Shown: positions 39,981 through 49,449 of the stretch, in pieces
Numbering within the stretch: the stretch's first letter is position 1
Layout: each line of letters starts with the position of its first letter
NCBI GenBank assembly: GCA_036378315.1
Contig: DASUWU010000177.1
Location: 1 to 64,000, forward strand
Direction: 5' to 3'
Length of the DNA stretch: 64,000 nt
Source: CALAED01 sp036378315
GTDB lineage: Bacteria; Actinomycetota; Actinomycetes; Streptosporangiales; Streptosporangiaceae
Translations under genes and position numbers: made by a program
The notes under the pieces: model-generated
The model's database searches: none
What the model saw: the letters and a program-made list of their open reading frames with translations, nothing else
What the model was told of the DNA's origin: nothing

Positions 39981-40385
39981 TCAGCCCTGCTTGCGGGCGA
40001 TCGCCTCGGCCAGCTCCTCCTTGGACATCCGGGAACGGCCCTGGACGTCCAGGTCGGCGGCCCGCCGGTAGAGCTCCTGCTTGGAATTGCCTTCCACGTC
40101 CACCCCGCCGAAGCTCTTGCCCTTGTTCTCGCGGGCCCGCGGGTTCTTGGCGCGCGGGTCGGACGGGCCCTTGCCGTCCTTCGGGACCCAGTGGTCGCCC
40201 CGCTTCTCGAACTTGTGCTTCAGCGCCGAGTAGGCCGTACGGTGCGCCCGCTGGCCTTCGCCGTAGGTCTTCACCGCGCTGTCGTGGGCCTTGGCGAAGG
40301 TCTCTTGGGCCTCCTTCGGCGAGCGCTGAAGCGTGCTCGGCAACTCGTCGGTGTTGACCTTGCCGCCCCTGCTCATCTTGGGCAT
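39981..40385 (-). CDS. ChaB-family protein with C-terminal SAP/Rho-N-like helix pair
   Basis: 134 residues from an ATG directly behind GGAAGGAGGCGG. Residues of about 10-75 match the ChaB fold (ELPSTLQRSPKEAQETFAKAHDSAVKTY..., AYSALKHKFEKRGDHWV). ChaB was named as a cation transport regulator, but its real activity is unclear. The last 35 residues (SKQELYRRAADLDVQGRSRM, then SKEELAEAI) resemble the Rho N-terminal or SAP-type nucleic-acid-binding helices. Stand-alone gene, divergent from the pyruvyl-transferase-like gene. Confidence 0.8.
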   Translation of the reverse strand: MPKMSRGGKVNTDELPSTLQRSPKEAQETFAKAHDSAVKTYGEGQRAHRTAYSALKHKFEKRGDHWVPKDGKGPSDPRAKNPRARENKGKSFGGVDVEGNSKQELYRRAADLDVQGRSRMSKEELAEAIARKQG

Positions 40386-40503
40386 CTCCGCCTCCTTCCA
40401 GCGACAACTCCGTCGTGCCAACGACGTGATCTGCCCTTTCCAGATCACGGGGTGATAAACGGCGCGGGCGTTTGGAACCGGCGCCACGGGAAGGACGCCG
40501 GCC

Positions 40504-41391
40504 ATGCGACGGGTGCTGATCGTGGGATGGCCGAGCTTCGTCGAGGGCGTGGCCACGGCAGGGGACGTCCTGGCCATGGAAGCCGCAGGGCGGCGGCTGG
40601 AGGCGGCGGGCGTGCCGCACGACATGGCGTGGAGTCCGGTGTTCCGGCCCGGCGGGCTCACCCTCGACCGCGCGGAACCGCGCCGGTACACGCACCTCCT
40701 CTTCGTGTGCGGGCCGCTGCACGGGCCGGACGTCGAGGAGCTGCACCGCCGCTACGCGCACTGCCGCCGCGTCGCCGTCGGCGTCTCCGTCACTGACGGG
40801 CACGCCCCGGCGGCCGCCGGCTTCGACGCCCTCATTCCCCGTGACGGCGTGAACGGCACGGGGTCGGCGTCCCGGCATGACCTGTCCGCCGACGTGCCGG
40901 CCGACCGGCCTGGAGTCCCCGTCGTGGGCGTCGTGCCGGCGCCGCCCCAGCCCGAGTACGGACGGCGGGGGCGCCACGACCAGGCCGCCGCCCGGCTGCT
41001 TGACTGGCTGCGCGCCCGCGACTGCGCCCGCGTCCCCATCGACACCCGACTCGACCCGCGCGAATGGCGGCTGTGCGCCACGGCGGCCCAGCTCGAATCG
41101 GTGATCGCTCGGCTCGACCTGGTCGTCACCATGCGCCTGCACGGGCTCGTGCTGGCGCTCAAGAACGGTGTGCCCGCCCTGGCGATCGACCCCATCGACG
41201 GCGGCGCGAAAGTGTCCGCGCAGGCCCGCGCCTGGGACTGGCCGGCGGCGCTGACCTTGCCGCTTGACGAAGCGGCGCTGGAGCGGGAGTGGGCCTGGTG
41301 CCTGTCGGCCGAGGGCCGGGCGGCGGCGCGGGATCGGGGCGCCGCGCCACGGGCGTCGATGATGGACGACGCGTTGGGTGAGCTGGCCTGA
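40504..41391 (+). CDS. Polysaccharide pyruvyl transferase-like protein
   Basis: 295 residues. The N-terminal part has a Rossmann-like start (RRVLIVGWPSFVEGVATAGDVLAM) and the C-terminal half matches the PF04230 family: VVTMRLHGLVLALKNGVPALAI, then DPIDGGAKVSAQA. True members attach pyruvate ketals to cell-surface sugars or process oligosaccharides like glycosyltransferases. There is no sugar cluster around it, so its substrate is unknown. Divergent from the ChaB gene; convergent with the kinase gene. Confidence 0.75.
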   Translation: MRRVLIVGWPSFVEGVATAGDVLAMEAAGRRLEAAGVPHDMAWSPVFRPGGLTLDRAEPRRYTHLLFVCGPLHGPDVEELHRRYAHCRRVAVGVSVTDGHAPAAAGFDALIPRDGVNGTGSASRHDLSADVPADRPGVPVVGVVPAPPQPEYGRRGRHDQAAARLLDWLRARDCARVPIDTRLDPREWRLCATAAQLESVIARLDLVVTMRLHGLVLALKNGVPALAIDPIDGGAKVSAQARAWDWPAALTLPLDEAALEREWAWCLSAEGRAAARDRGAAPRASMMDDALGELA

Positions 41392-41513
41392 AGACGCGCC
41401 GCCCGCGCCGCCCGCCGCGGCCGCCGCGGCGCGGAGGGCGGCACGAGGGGCGACGCGAGTCGATGTTTCGTTCCCGACCGAGTCGTATGGACGATCGGCT
41501 ACAAGTTGCTTAC

Positions 41514-42476
41514 CTATGTTCGGTGAACTCGCGCCCGCCGGGATCTGCGGCGTCCCGTCGGCCTGTCCAAGCCGGCCACGGCGTCCATGAGCCCGCCGGC
41601 GGTGGGACGCCGGTCGGGATCCTTGCGCAGGCAGGCCGTCACGAGCTCCCGCAGCCGGCCGCCGAGGCGGCCGAGGTCCGGCTCGGCGTGCAGGATGCGG
41701 CTGATGATCGCCGGGAGATAGTCGCCACCGAACGGCGGGTACCCGTTGGCCGCGTACCCCATCGTGCAGCCCCACGCGAACACGTCGCCCGCCTGGTCGG
41801 GCCGGCTGTCGCCGAGCTGCTCGGGCGCCATGTACGCGGGAGTGCCCAGGTGCTGGCTGGTCGAGCAGCCGGCGGTGTCCAGCAGCCGCGCCGTGCCGAA
41901 GTCGATCACCCGTGGGCCATCTGGGCCGAGCACGACGTTGCTGGGCTTGAGGTCGCGGTGGACGACCGCGGCTCGATGGATCGCGGCCAGCGCGGTCGCC
42001 GTCCCGATGGCCAGACCCGCGAGCGGTACATCCGGCAGGGGCCCACGTTCCTTGATCACCTCGCGCAGCGTCGGCCCATCGATGTACTCGGTGACGATGT
42101 AGCACAGCTCGGGGCCGATCTCGGCATCGAGGACGCGGGCCGTACGGAGGGGATCGACGCGCTGGGCCGCCTTGAGCTCCTGGGCGAACCGCCGCCGAGC
42201 CCGATGATCGTCGAGCAGCCACCCGTGCAGCATCTTGACCGCGACGTGCGGGCCGCGTGGCGGCCGTCCTAAGTAGACGATGCCCTGGCCGCCCTCGCCC
42301 AGCCTGGCGAGCAGCTCGTAGCGGCCCAGCCGGCGCGGATCGATCGAGCGCAGGTGCCGATGGATCCGGGTGCCTCCCCTGACATGGCCAAATGGTCCGG
42401 CATGACCGTTCGGCCGGACATAGCCGTTCGTCCCTGGGCGGCCGCCGGCCGCCCAGGGACTCTCCCCGCCCACCAT
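41514..42476 (-). CDS. Soluble serine/threonine protein kinase
   Basis: 320 residues if started at the ATG at 42476, which follows GGTGGGGATC; the frame is open to a GTG at 42548. The kinase domain begins at about residue 49: LGRYELLARLGEGGQGIVYLG (P-loop), VAVKMLHGWLL (ATP-binding Lys), the catalytic HRDLKPSNVVL, DFGTARLL (Mg2+-binding Asp) and APEQLGDSRPDQAGDVFAWGC. All catalytic residues are present. The protein stops soon after the domain: no membrane helix, no PASTA repeats, only a basic tail. A low-complexity tail-anchored protein is encoded divergently. Confidence 0.9.
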   Translation of the reverse strand: MVGGESPWAAGGRPGTNGYVRPNGHAGPFGHVRGGTRIHRHLRSIDPRRLGRYELLARLGEGGQGIVYLGRPPRGPHVAVKMLHGWLLDDHRARRRFAQELKAAQRVDPLRTARVLDAEIGPELCYIVTEYIDGPTLREVIKERGPLPDVPLAGLAIGTATALAAIHRAAVVHRDLKPSNVVLGPDGPRVIDFGTARLLDTAGCSTSQHLGTPAYMAPEQLGDSRPDQAGDVFAWGCTMGYAANGYPPFGGDYLPAIISRILHAEPDLGRLGGRLRELVTACLRKDPDRRPTAGGLMDAVAGLDRPTGRRRSRRARVHRT

Positions 42477-42876
42477 CGCTTGATCCCCACCCAGCGACGT
42501 AATCGCATATGCACGTGCATCGTCACGTGCATGGCGAGAAGCTAACACGCGTGATCGCCGATGAGCCAGGTGCGGCCGGCAAATGATGCGGGGATGTTGC
42601 GAGATGTTGAGGACGGCGACACACCATGCTCAGCGTCAGGACGGGGCCGGGCGTCACCCGCGTGCGGTACGTGACAAACCGATGTGATTTGCGATATGGG
42701 CCGAGGGAGCGGCAGGCTTGGGCAGGTACGTAGGTCCACCCGGCAGGGGTGCCGGTCAGCGGTGACCGGCGAATGGTCGTGGAGGTAGCGAGACGCGCCG
42801 CGTGCCTCCCCGGGCTGAACTGCACGAGGTCGGGCGCTCTGGCGTCCGGCGTTACGGCGCTGAAGGAGCCCCGACG
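42477..42876. promoter_or_regulatory. Divergent intergenic region between kinase and low-complexity gene
   Basis: About 400 bases. At 42509-42520 is the perfect palindrome ATGCACGTGCAT, with CACGTGCAT repeated at 42524-42532. A promoter candidate for the rightward gene is GTGACA (42671-42676), 18 bases, TATGGG (42695-42700), giving a leader of about 170 bases. The start of the kinase gene is uncertain and may extend into this region. No small gene is convincing. Confidence 0.45.
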
Positions 42877-44598
42877 ATGACCGAGCAGCACGGCACCCAA
42901 GGACCCCAGTGGCCGTTGCCCGACGACGAGCAGACGCCGGCGGCCTCGCCGCGCCATGACGACCAGGGCGGCGGCACCGGCGAGTCAGGCGACCGGCAAC
43001 AGCCCGGCACCTCATCTCGGCCCATGGCCGAGCGCACCTTTGTCTTCGGCACGCCCCAGGTCGGCGGCACCCCCGCCCAGGGCGCGCAGCCTCCGGCGGA
43101 CGACGCGCAGGGGGAGGCCGCGCCGGACGACCCCGCCGTCCAAGAGACAGTGACCGGTGCCACTTCGGCCGCCCACACCTTTGGTGCCGACACATCGGGC
43201 GCGGAGACCTCGTGGGACGGGGTGGGGAGCTCCTGGGAGCAGCCCCTCGGCCAGCGCCCGCCGGCCGGTCACGATCAGCCGCCCTACGGGCCGCCGCCGG
43301 CCGGGTTCGGCGGTGCCCCCGGAGCCGCTCCCGACGCCGCCGCGCCGGGCCAGGCTCCGTACACCGAGCCGACGGTCCCGCCCCAGCCGCCTTCCCAGCC
43401 GCCGTTCGGCGCGCCGGCGACGCCGTTCGGCGCGCCCGGCCGGTACGACCCCCCGCCGGGCCAGTACGATCCACAGTCTTTCGGGCCGCCGCAGCAACCG
43501 CCGTACGCCGAGCAGCAGCCGCAGGGGCGGCACTCCTTCGGGGGGCCGCAGCCCGGGACGGAGGATTCCGAGCCCACCCAGGCCATCCGCTCGCCCGAGG
43601 ACGTTCCCTGGCAGGCGCCGGGGCAGCCGCCACGCCCGGCCACGCCCGAGCCGTGGCAGCAGCCGCCGCAGGCGCCGGACCCGACCGTGCCGTCCGCGTC
43701 CCCCGGAGCGCCGTCTCCGCCCGCCGCGTCGCGTCCCTCGTTCCCGTCATCCGGTGGTTTCGCCCCGGCCGGTGGGCCGGAGGACGCCATGGCCACGCAG
43801 GCCTTCCGGCCTGAGGAGCCAGCGCCTGGCCAGCAGGAGAGCGGCGGCTCCGCGTCGTACGGGCAGCCTGGCTCGAGCCAGCCGGATGCGAGCCAGCCGG
43901 GCTTCGACCGGCCGGACGCGCCCCAGTGGGGGTTCGACCAGCCCAGCTTCGGGCAGTCGGGCTTCGGGCAGCAGCCAGGCGGCGACCGGCCGCAGCCGCC
44001 GCCCCCCTACGGCCAGGAGCCGTACCACCAGGAGCCGTACGGTCAGGAGCCGTACGGCGGGCAGCAGGGCTGGCAGCAGCCGGGACCGCCGCAGGACCCC
44101 TACGGGGGCCAGCAGGGCTGGCAGCAGCCGGCGCCGCCGCAGCCCGGGGGCTGGCCCGGCTACGGCCAGAGCCCGCAGCCGTACGGCCAGCCAGGGTTCG
44201 ACCAGGGGTACCAGCAGTACGGTCAGCCACCGCCCGGCTGGCAGCAACAGCAGCCGGGCTACGGAGCACAGCAGGGCTACGGAGCATCGCAGGGTTACGG
44301 CGGGCAGCAGGGTTACGGCGGGCAGCAGGGTTACGGCGGTCCTCAGGGTTATGGCGGGCAGCAAGGCTACGGCGGGCAGCAAGGCTACGGCGGGCAGCAG
44401 GGCTACCCGCAGCAGGGCCAGCCCGGCGGGCCACCCCAGTACGGACAGCCGTCGAGCCAGCACGCGCCGCATGGCCAGCACGCCCAGCCGGGGACCGAGG
44501 ACGAGGAGACATCGTCGCGGGGCAAGATGTGGTTGCTCGTCGCCGGCGTCGTTGTCGTCGTCGTCCTGGCCGTGGTGCTCTTCGTCCTGCTGAAGTAG
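42877..44598 (+). CDS. Low-complexity, tail-anchored membrane protein with GYG repeats
   Basis: 573 residues from an ATG eight bases after AAGGAG. There is no signal peptide. Residues 1 to about 545 are almost entirely Pro, Gln, Gly, Tyr, Ala and Ser: repeated QPPYG, PYGQEPYGGQQGWQQP blocks, then eight six-residue GYGxxQ units at 461-510. A short acidic stretch (EDEETSS) precedes one C-terminal membrane helix (residues of about 550-572) and a final Lys, so the protein should be anchored by its tail with the bulk in the cytoplasm. Composition is that of disordered, condensate-forming proteins. Position between rpoC and rpsL; family unknown to me. Confidence 0.75.
   Translation: MTEQHGTQGPQWPLPDDEQTPAASPRHDDQGGGTGESGDRQQPGTSSRPMAERTFVFGTPQVGGTPAQGAQPPADDAQGEAAPDDPAVQETVTGATSAAHTFGADTSGAETSWDGVGSSWEQPLGQRPPAGHDQPPYGPPPAGFGGAPGAAPDAAAPGQAPYTEPTVPPQPPSQPPFGAPATPFGAPGRYDPPPGQYDPQSFGPPQQPPYAEQQPQGRHSFGGPQPGTEDSEPTQAIRSPEDVPWQAPGQPPRPATPEPWQQPPQAPDPTVPSASPGAPSPPAASRPSFPSSGGFAPAGGPEDAMATQAFRPEEPAPGQQESGGSASYGQPGSSQPDASQPGFDRPDAPQWGFDQPSFGQSGFGQQPGGDRPQPPPPYGQEPYHQEPYGQEPYGGQQGWQQPGPPQDPYGGQQGWQQPAPPQPGGWPGYGQSPQPYGQPGFDQGYQQYGQPPPGWQQQQPGYGAQQGYGASQGYGGQQGYGGQQGYGGPQGYGGQQGYGGQQGYGGQQGYPQQGQPGGPPQYGQPSSQHAPHGQHAQPGTEDEETSSRGKMWLLVAGVVVVVVLAVVLFVLLK
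44257..44406 (+). repeat. Tandem 18-base repeat encoding GYGxxQ
   Basis: Eight in-frame 18-base units, then a final Gly-Tyr, encode GYGAQQ, GYGASQ, five GYGGQQ and one GYGGPQ. Copies differ mainly at third codon positions, showing the peptide is kept while the DNA drifts. Confidence 0.9.
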
Positions 44599-44995
44599 CC
44601 GGCCAGAACGGGTCGGACCGGGACGCCGCAGGAACAAACCGGCGGCGTTCCCCGTTGTCATTGCACGAGACGGCAACCGCACTCGTGCGGGGCGCATTCT
44701 CGATTCGCTTTGCCTCGCGCGCGAGCATTGGGTAAGCTCCACCTTCGTGCCCGCGGCAGCGGGTTCGTGCGCGCGCTGGCTTGGTCGATGCCGAGCAGGC
44801 TGACCGGCAGAGCGCAGGCAATCCCACTCCGGCTGGTGTCCGGCCCGATTCGGGCCGGATATGACGTGGACGGTGCGACACGCCCGACCACGGGGGTCGG
44901 AGCCCCCGGGAAAACCGCAGGTCATCGCCCTAGCAGGTGGTGCTCTGCGGCGAAAACAAGACTTACTGGCTCGGTACGAGGAAGACGGAGACGCG
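44599..44995 (+). promoter_or_regulatory. str operon promoter and rpsL leader
   Basis: A 397-base gap. A good promoter is TTGCCT (44710-44715), 17 bases, TAAGCT (44733-44738). The resulting leader of about 250 bases includes a hairpin at 44839-44859 (TCCGGCCCG-ATT-CGGGCCGGA). Frames open through the leader into rpsL have no ribosome site. Confidence 0.6.
44839..44859 (+). promoter_or_regulatory. Leader hairpin of the str operon, possible attenuator
   Basis: A perfect 9-bp stem, TCCGGCCCG with CGGGCCGGA, and a 3-base loop, about 100 bases into the predicted rpsL leader, followed by TATGACG. It could act as attenuator or protein-binding site; no U-tract follows. Confidence 0.45.
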
Positions 44996-45370
44996 GTGCC
45001 CACGATCCAGCAGCTGGTCCGCAAGGGCCGCCAGGACAAGGTGACCAAGAACAAGACGCCGGCGCTCAAGGGGAGCCCGCAGCGCCGTGGCGTTTGCACG
45101 CGCGTCTACACGACGACGCCGAAGAAGCCCAACTCCGCGCTCCGCAAGGTTGCCCGCGTCCGACTCTCCAGCGGGATCGAGGTCACGGCCTACATCCCGG
45201 GCGTCGGCCACAACCTTCAGGAGCACTCGATCGTGCTCGTGCGCGGTGGCCGGGTGAAGGACCTCCCTGGCGTGCGCTACAAGATCATTCGCGGCACGCT
45301 CGACACCCAGGGTGTCCGGAACCGCAAGCAGGCACGCAGCCGCTACGGCGCGAAGAAGGAGAAGAGCTGA
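44996..45370 (+). CDS. rpsL: Ribosomal protein uS12
   Basis: 124 residues from the GTG at 44996 (VPTIQQLVRKGRQDK), the usual actinobacterial length; the open frame upstream is leader. S12 lines the decoding centre. TPKKPNSALRKVARVRL and GGRVKDLPGVRYK carry the lysines (E. coli 43 and 88) of the streptomycin-sensitive type. First gene of the str operon; rpsG follows one base after the stop. Confidence 0.97.
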   Translation: MPTIQQLVRKGRQDKVTKNKTPALKGSPQRRGVCTRVYTTTPKKPNSALRKVARVRLSSGIEVTAYIPGVGHNLQEHSIVLVRGGRVKDLPGVRYKIIRGTLDTQGVRNRKQARSRYGAKKEKS

Positions 45371-45371
45371 C

Positions 45372-45842
45372 ATGCCTCGCAAGGGTCCCGCGGGCAAGCG
45401 TCCGCTGATCGCCGACCCGGTGTACAACTCACCGCTGGTGACCGCGCTGGTCAACAAGGTCCTGCTCGACGGCAAGCGGTCGATCGCGCAACGCATCGTG
45501 TACGGCGCGCTCGAAGGCTGCCGCGACAAGACCGGCAACGACCCGGTCGTGACGCTCAAGCGCGCGCTCGACAACGTGAAGCCGACCATCGAGGTCAAGA
45601 GCCGCCGGGTCGGCGGCGCGACCTACCAGGTCCCGGTCGAGGTCCGGCCGGCCCGCAGCACCACGCTGGCCCTGCGCTGGCTGGTCCAGTACTCCAGGGC
45701 CCGGCGCGAGAAGACCATGACCGAACGGCTGATGAACGAGTTGCTCGACGCGAGCAACGGCTTGGGCGCCAGCGTCAAGAAGCGCGAGGACACCCACAAG
45801 ATGGCGGAGTCCAACAAGGCCTTCGCCCACTACCGCTGGTAA
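45372..45842 (+). CDS. rpsG: Ribosomal protein uS7
   Basis: 156 residues, the standard length. S7 nucleates assembly of the 30S head and touches E-site tRNA. Blocks MPRKGPAGKR, VNKVLLDGKRSIAQRIVYGAL, GGATYQVPVEVRP and NKAFAHYRW are diagnostic. It begins one base after the rpsL stop and precedes fusA by 67 bases. Confidence 0.97.
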   Translation: MPRKGPAGKRPLIADPVYNSPLVTALVNKVLLDGKRSIAQRIVYGALEGCRDKTGNDPVVTLKRALDNVKPTIEVKSRRVGGATYQVPVEVRPARSTTLALRWLVQYSRARREKTMTERLMNELLDASNGLGASVKKREDTHKMAESNKAFAHYRW

Positions 45843-45909
45843 CCCCGGCGCCGCTGGCGACCCCAGCACCCCCAGGACGTACCACAGACAGCAAGGAACG
45901 CGAACCACA

Positions 45910-48021
45910 GTGGCTACCAAGACCGGCGTAGACCTCGCCAAGGTCCGCAACATCGGGATCATGGCGCATATCGACGCGGGCAAGACCACGACGACCGAGC
46001 GCATCCTCTACTACACCGGGATGAGCTACAAGATCGGCGAGGTCCATGACGGCGCCGCCACCACCGACTGGATGGAGCAGGAGCAGGAGCGGGGGATCAC
46101 GATCACCTCTGCTGCCGTGACCTGCCGGTGGCCCGTCGACGACGTCGAGCACACCATCAACATCATCGACACCCCCGGGCACGTCGACTTCACCGTCGAG
46201 GTGGAGCGCAACCTGCGGGTGCTCGACGGGGCCGTCGCGGTGTTCGACGGCGTGGCCGGCGTCGAGCCGCAGTCGGAGACCGTCTGGCGGCAGGCCGACC
46301 GGTACGGCGTCCCGCGCATGTGCTTCGTCAACAAGATGGACCGCGTCGGCGCCGAGTTCCACCGCTGCGTCGACATGATCGTCTCTCGGCTCAACGCGAC
46401 GCCGCTCCCGCTGCAACTGCCGGTCGGCGCCGAGGCCGACTTCAAGGGCGTCGTCGACCTCGTCTCGATGAAGGCCCTGATCTGGAACGCCGAGGCCAAG
46501 CTGGGCGAGATGTACGACACCGTCGACATCCCCGACACCCATCTCGAGGCCGCCCGCGAGTGGCACGACAAGCTGGTCGAGACGCTCGCCGAGGCCGACG
46601 ACGAGATCATGGAGCTGTACCTCGACGGGCACGAGCCCACCGCCGAGCAGCTCATCCCGGCGATCCGCCGGGCGACCATCGCCGGCAAGCTCACCCCGGT
46701 GCTGTGCGGCACCGCCTTCAAGAACAAGGGCGTCCAGCCGCTGCTCGACGCGATCGTCCGCTACCTCCCCTCGCCCGTCGACGTCCCTTCGATCGAGGGG
46801 CACGCCGTCAACGACGAGGAGCAGGTCATCACCAGGCGGCCGAGCGAGGAAGAGCCGTTCTCGGCGCTGGCGTTCAAGATCATGAGCGACCCGCACCTGG
46901 GCAAGCTCACCTACCTCCGGGTCTACTCCGGCGTGCTCCAGGCGGGTACGCAGGTGCTCAACAGCGTCAAGGGCCGCCGCGAGCGCATCGGCAAGATCTA
47001 CCGGATGCACGCGAACAAGCGCACCGAGATCGAGCGGGTGGGCGCCGGCGACATCGTCGCGGTCATGGGCCTCAAGCAGACCACCACGGGCGAGACGCTG
47101 TGCGACCCGACCCAGCCGGTGATCCTCGAGTCGATGACCTTCCCGGCCCCGGTCATCAACGTGGCCATCGAGCCCAAGACGAAGGCCGACCAGCAGAAGC
47201 TGGGCACCGCCATCCAGCGGCTGGCCGAGGAGGACCCGTCCTTCCAGGTCCGCACGGACGAGGAGACCGGGCAGACGATCATCTCCGGGATGGGCGAGCT
47301 GCACCTGGAGATCCTCGTCGACCGGATGAAGCGCGAGTTCAGGGTCGAGGCGAACGTCGGCCGCCCGCAGGTCGCCTACCGCGAGACGATCCGCAGGAAG
47401 GTCGAGAAGGTCGAGTACACCCACAAGAAGCAGACCGGTGGCGCCGGCCAGTACGGCCGCGTGATCATCGACCTCGAGCCGCTCGGCGGCGGCAGCGACG
47501 GGTACGAGTTCGAGAACAAGGTCACCGGCGGCCGCATCCCCAGGGAGTACATCCCCTCGGTGGACGCGGGCTGCCAGGAGGCCGCCGAATTCGGCGTGCT
47601 CGCCGGGTACCCGCTGGTCGGCATCAAGGTCACCCTCCAGGACGGCGCCTACCATGACGTCGACTCCTCCGAGATGGCGTTCAAGATCGCCGGCTCCATG
47701 GCGTTCAAGGAGGCGGCCCGCCAGGCCGACCCGACGCTGCTGGAACCGATGATGGCCGTCGAGGTCACCACGCCCGAAGAGAACATGGGCGACGTGATCG
47801 GCGACCTCAACAGCCGGCGGGGTCACATCCAGGCCATGGACGAGTCGCACGGCGCGCGCGTCGTCCGGGCCGTCGTCCCCCTTTCCGAGATGTTCGGCTA
47901 CGTGGGAGACCTGCGCAGCAAGACCCAGGGCCGAGCGGTTTTCAACCAGCAGTTCGACTCCTACGCCGAAGTTCCCGCGAACGTCGCGCAGGAGATCATC
48001 GCGAAGGCGCGGGGCGAATAA
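45910..48021 (+). CDS. fusA: Elongation factor G
   Basis: 703 residues from a GTG. EF-G is the GTPase that drives translocation. G-motifs: AHIDAGKTTTTERIL (G1), RGITITSAA (G2), DTPGHVDF (G3), NKMD (G4). The fusidic-acid region and domain IV (GGAGQYGRVIIDLEP) are normal, and the C-terminal domain V is complete (VPLSEMFGYVGDLRS). Third gene of the str operon; only one EF-G gene is in the window. Confidence 0.98.
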   Translation: MATKTGVDLAKVRNIGIMAHIDAGKTTTTERILYYTGMSYKIGEVHDGAATTDWMEQEQERGITITSAAVTCRWPVDDVEHTINIIDTPGHVDFTVEVERNLRVLDGAVAVFDGVAGVEPQSETVWRQADRYGVPRMCFVNKMDRVGAEFHRCVDMIVSRLNATPLPLQLPVGAEADFKGVVDLVSMKALIWNAEAKLGEMYDTVDIPDTHLEAAREWHDKLVETLAEADDEIMELYLDGHEPTAEQLIPAIRRATIAGKLTPVLCGTAFKNKGVQPLLDAIVRYLPSPVDVPSIEGHAVNDEEQVITRRPSEEEPFSALAFKIMSDPHLGKLTYLRVYSGVLQAGTQVLNSVKGRRERIGKIYRMHANKRTEIERVGAGDIVAVMGLKQTTTGETLCDPTQPVILESMTFPAPVINVAIEPKTKADQQKLGTAIQRLAEEDPSFQVRTDEETGQTIISGMGELHLEILVDRMKREFRVEANVGRPQVAYRETIRRKVEKVEYTHKKQTGGAGQYGRVIIDLEPLGGGSDGYEFENKVTGGRIPREYIPSVDAGCQEAAEFGVLAGYPLVGIKVTLQDGAYHDVDSSEMAFKIAGSMAFKEAARQADPTLLEPMMAVEVTTPEENMGDVIGDLNSRRGHIQAMDESHGARVVRAVVPLSEMFGYVGDLRSKTQGRAVFNQQFDSYAEVPANVAQEIIAKARGE

Positions 48022-48095
48022 GCACTGCCGCCGGTAGACCAGTCAGTACATGAAGACGGACGCCAGCGGCGTCAGATCCACAAGGAGACACCACA

Positions 48096-49289
<1,194 letters not shown>

Positions 49290-49302
49290 CAAGGCCGTCG
49301 GG

Positions 49303-49340
49303 GTGGCGGTCGGCCCCTCCACTGAGGGACCGGCCGCCAC
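49303..49340 (+). terminator. Hairpin terminator after tuf
   Basis: The 17-base arms 49303-49319 and 49324-49340 pair from GTGGCGG/CCGCCAC inward with one wobble and one mismatch around a CACT loop. It starts 14 bases after the tuf stop and separates the str and S10 operons. Confidence 0.7.
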
Positions 49341-49382
49341 GCCGCGCGGTAGCGAGAAGTCGGCAGTTTGAAATCGAAGAAT

Positions 49383-49427
49383 CGAACCCCTCCCGAGAGG
49401 GGGGTTCGCGGGGGCTCGCCCCCCGCG
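49383..49427 (+). promoter_or_regulatory. Two abutting GC hairpins in the S10 leader
   Basis: CGAACCCCTC pairs with GAGGGGGGTTCG (49383-49408, one bulged G), and immediately CGCGGGGG-CTCG-CCCCCCGCG forms a second stem (49407-49427). They end 22 bases before rpsJ and share two bases, so only one can form completely. That would suit a switch, or simply strong 5'-UTR structure. Confidence 0.45.
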
Positions 49428-49449
49428 GGGAAAGGACTCCGAGGCCACC

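Noticed and set aside
44257..44406. CRISPR-like array
   Set aside because: The periodicity is an 18-base coding repeat without spacers, inside an open frame, and no cas genes are near.
44861..44995. 45-codon N-terminal extension of rpsL
   Set aside because: The frame is open, but no ribosome site precedes it, and the GTG at 44996 gives the standard 124-residue S12.
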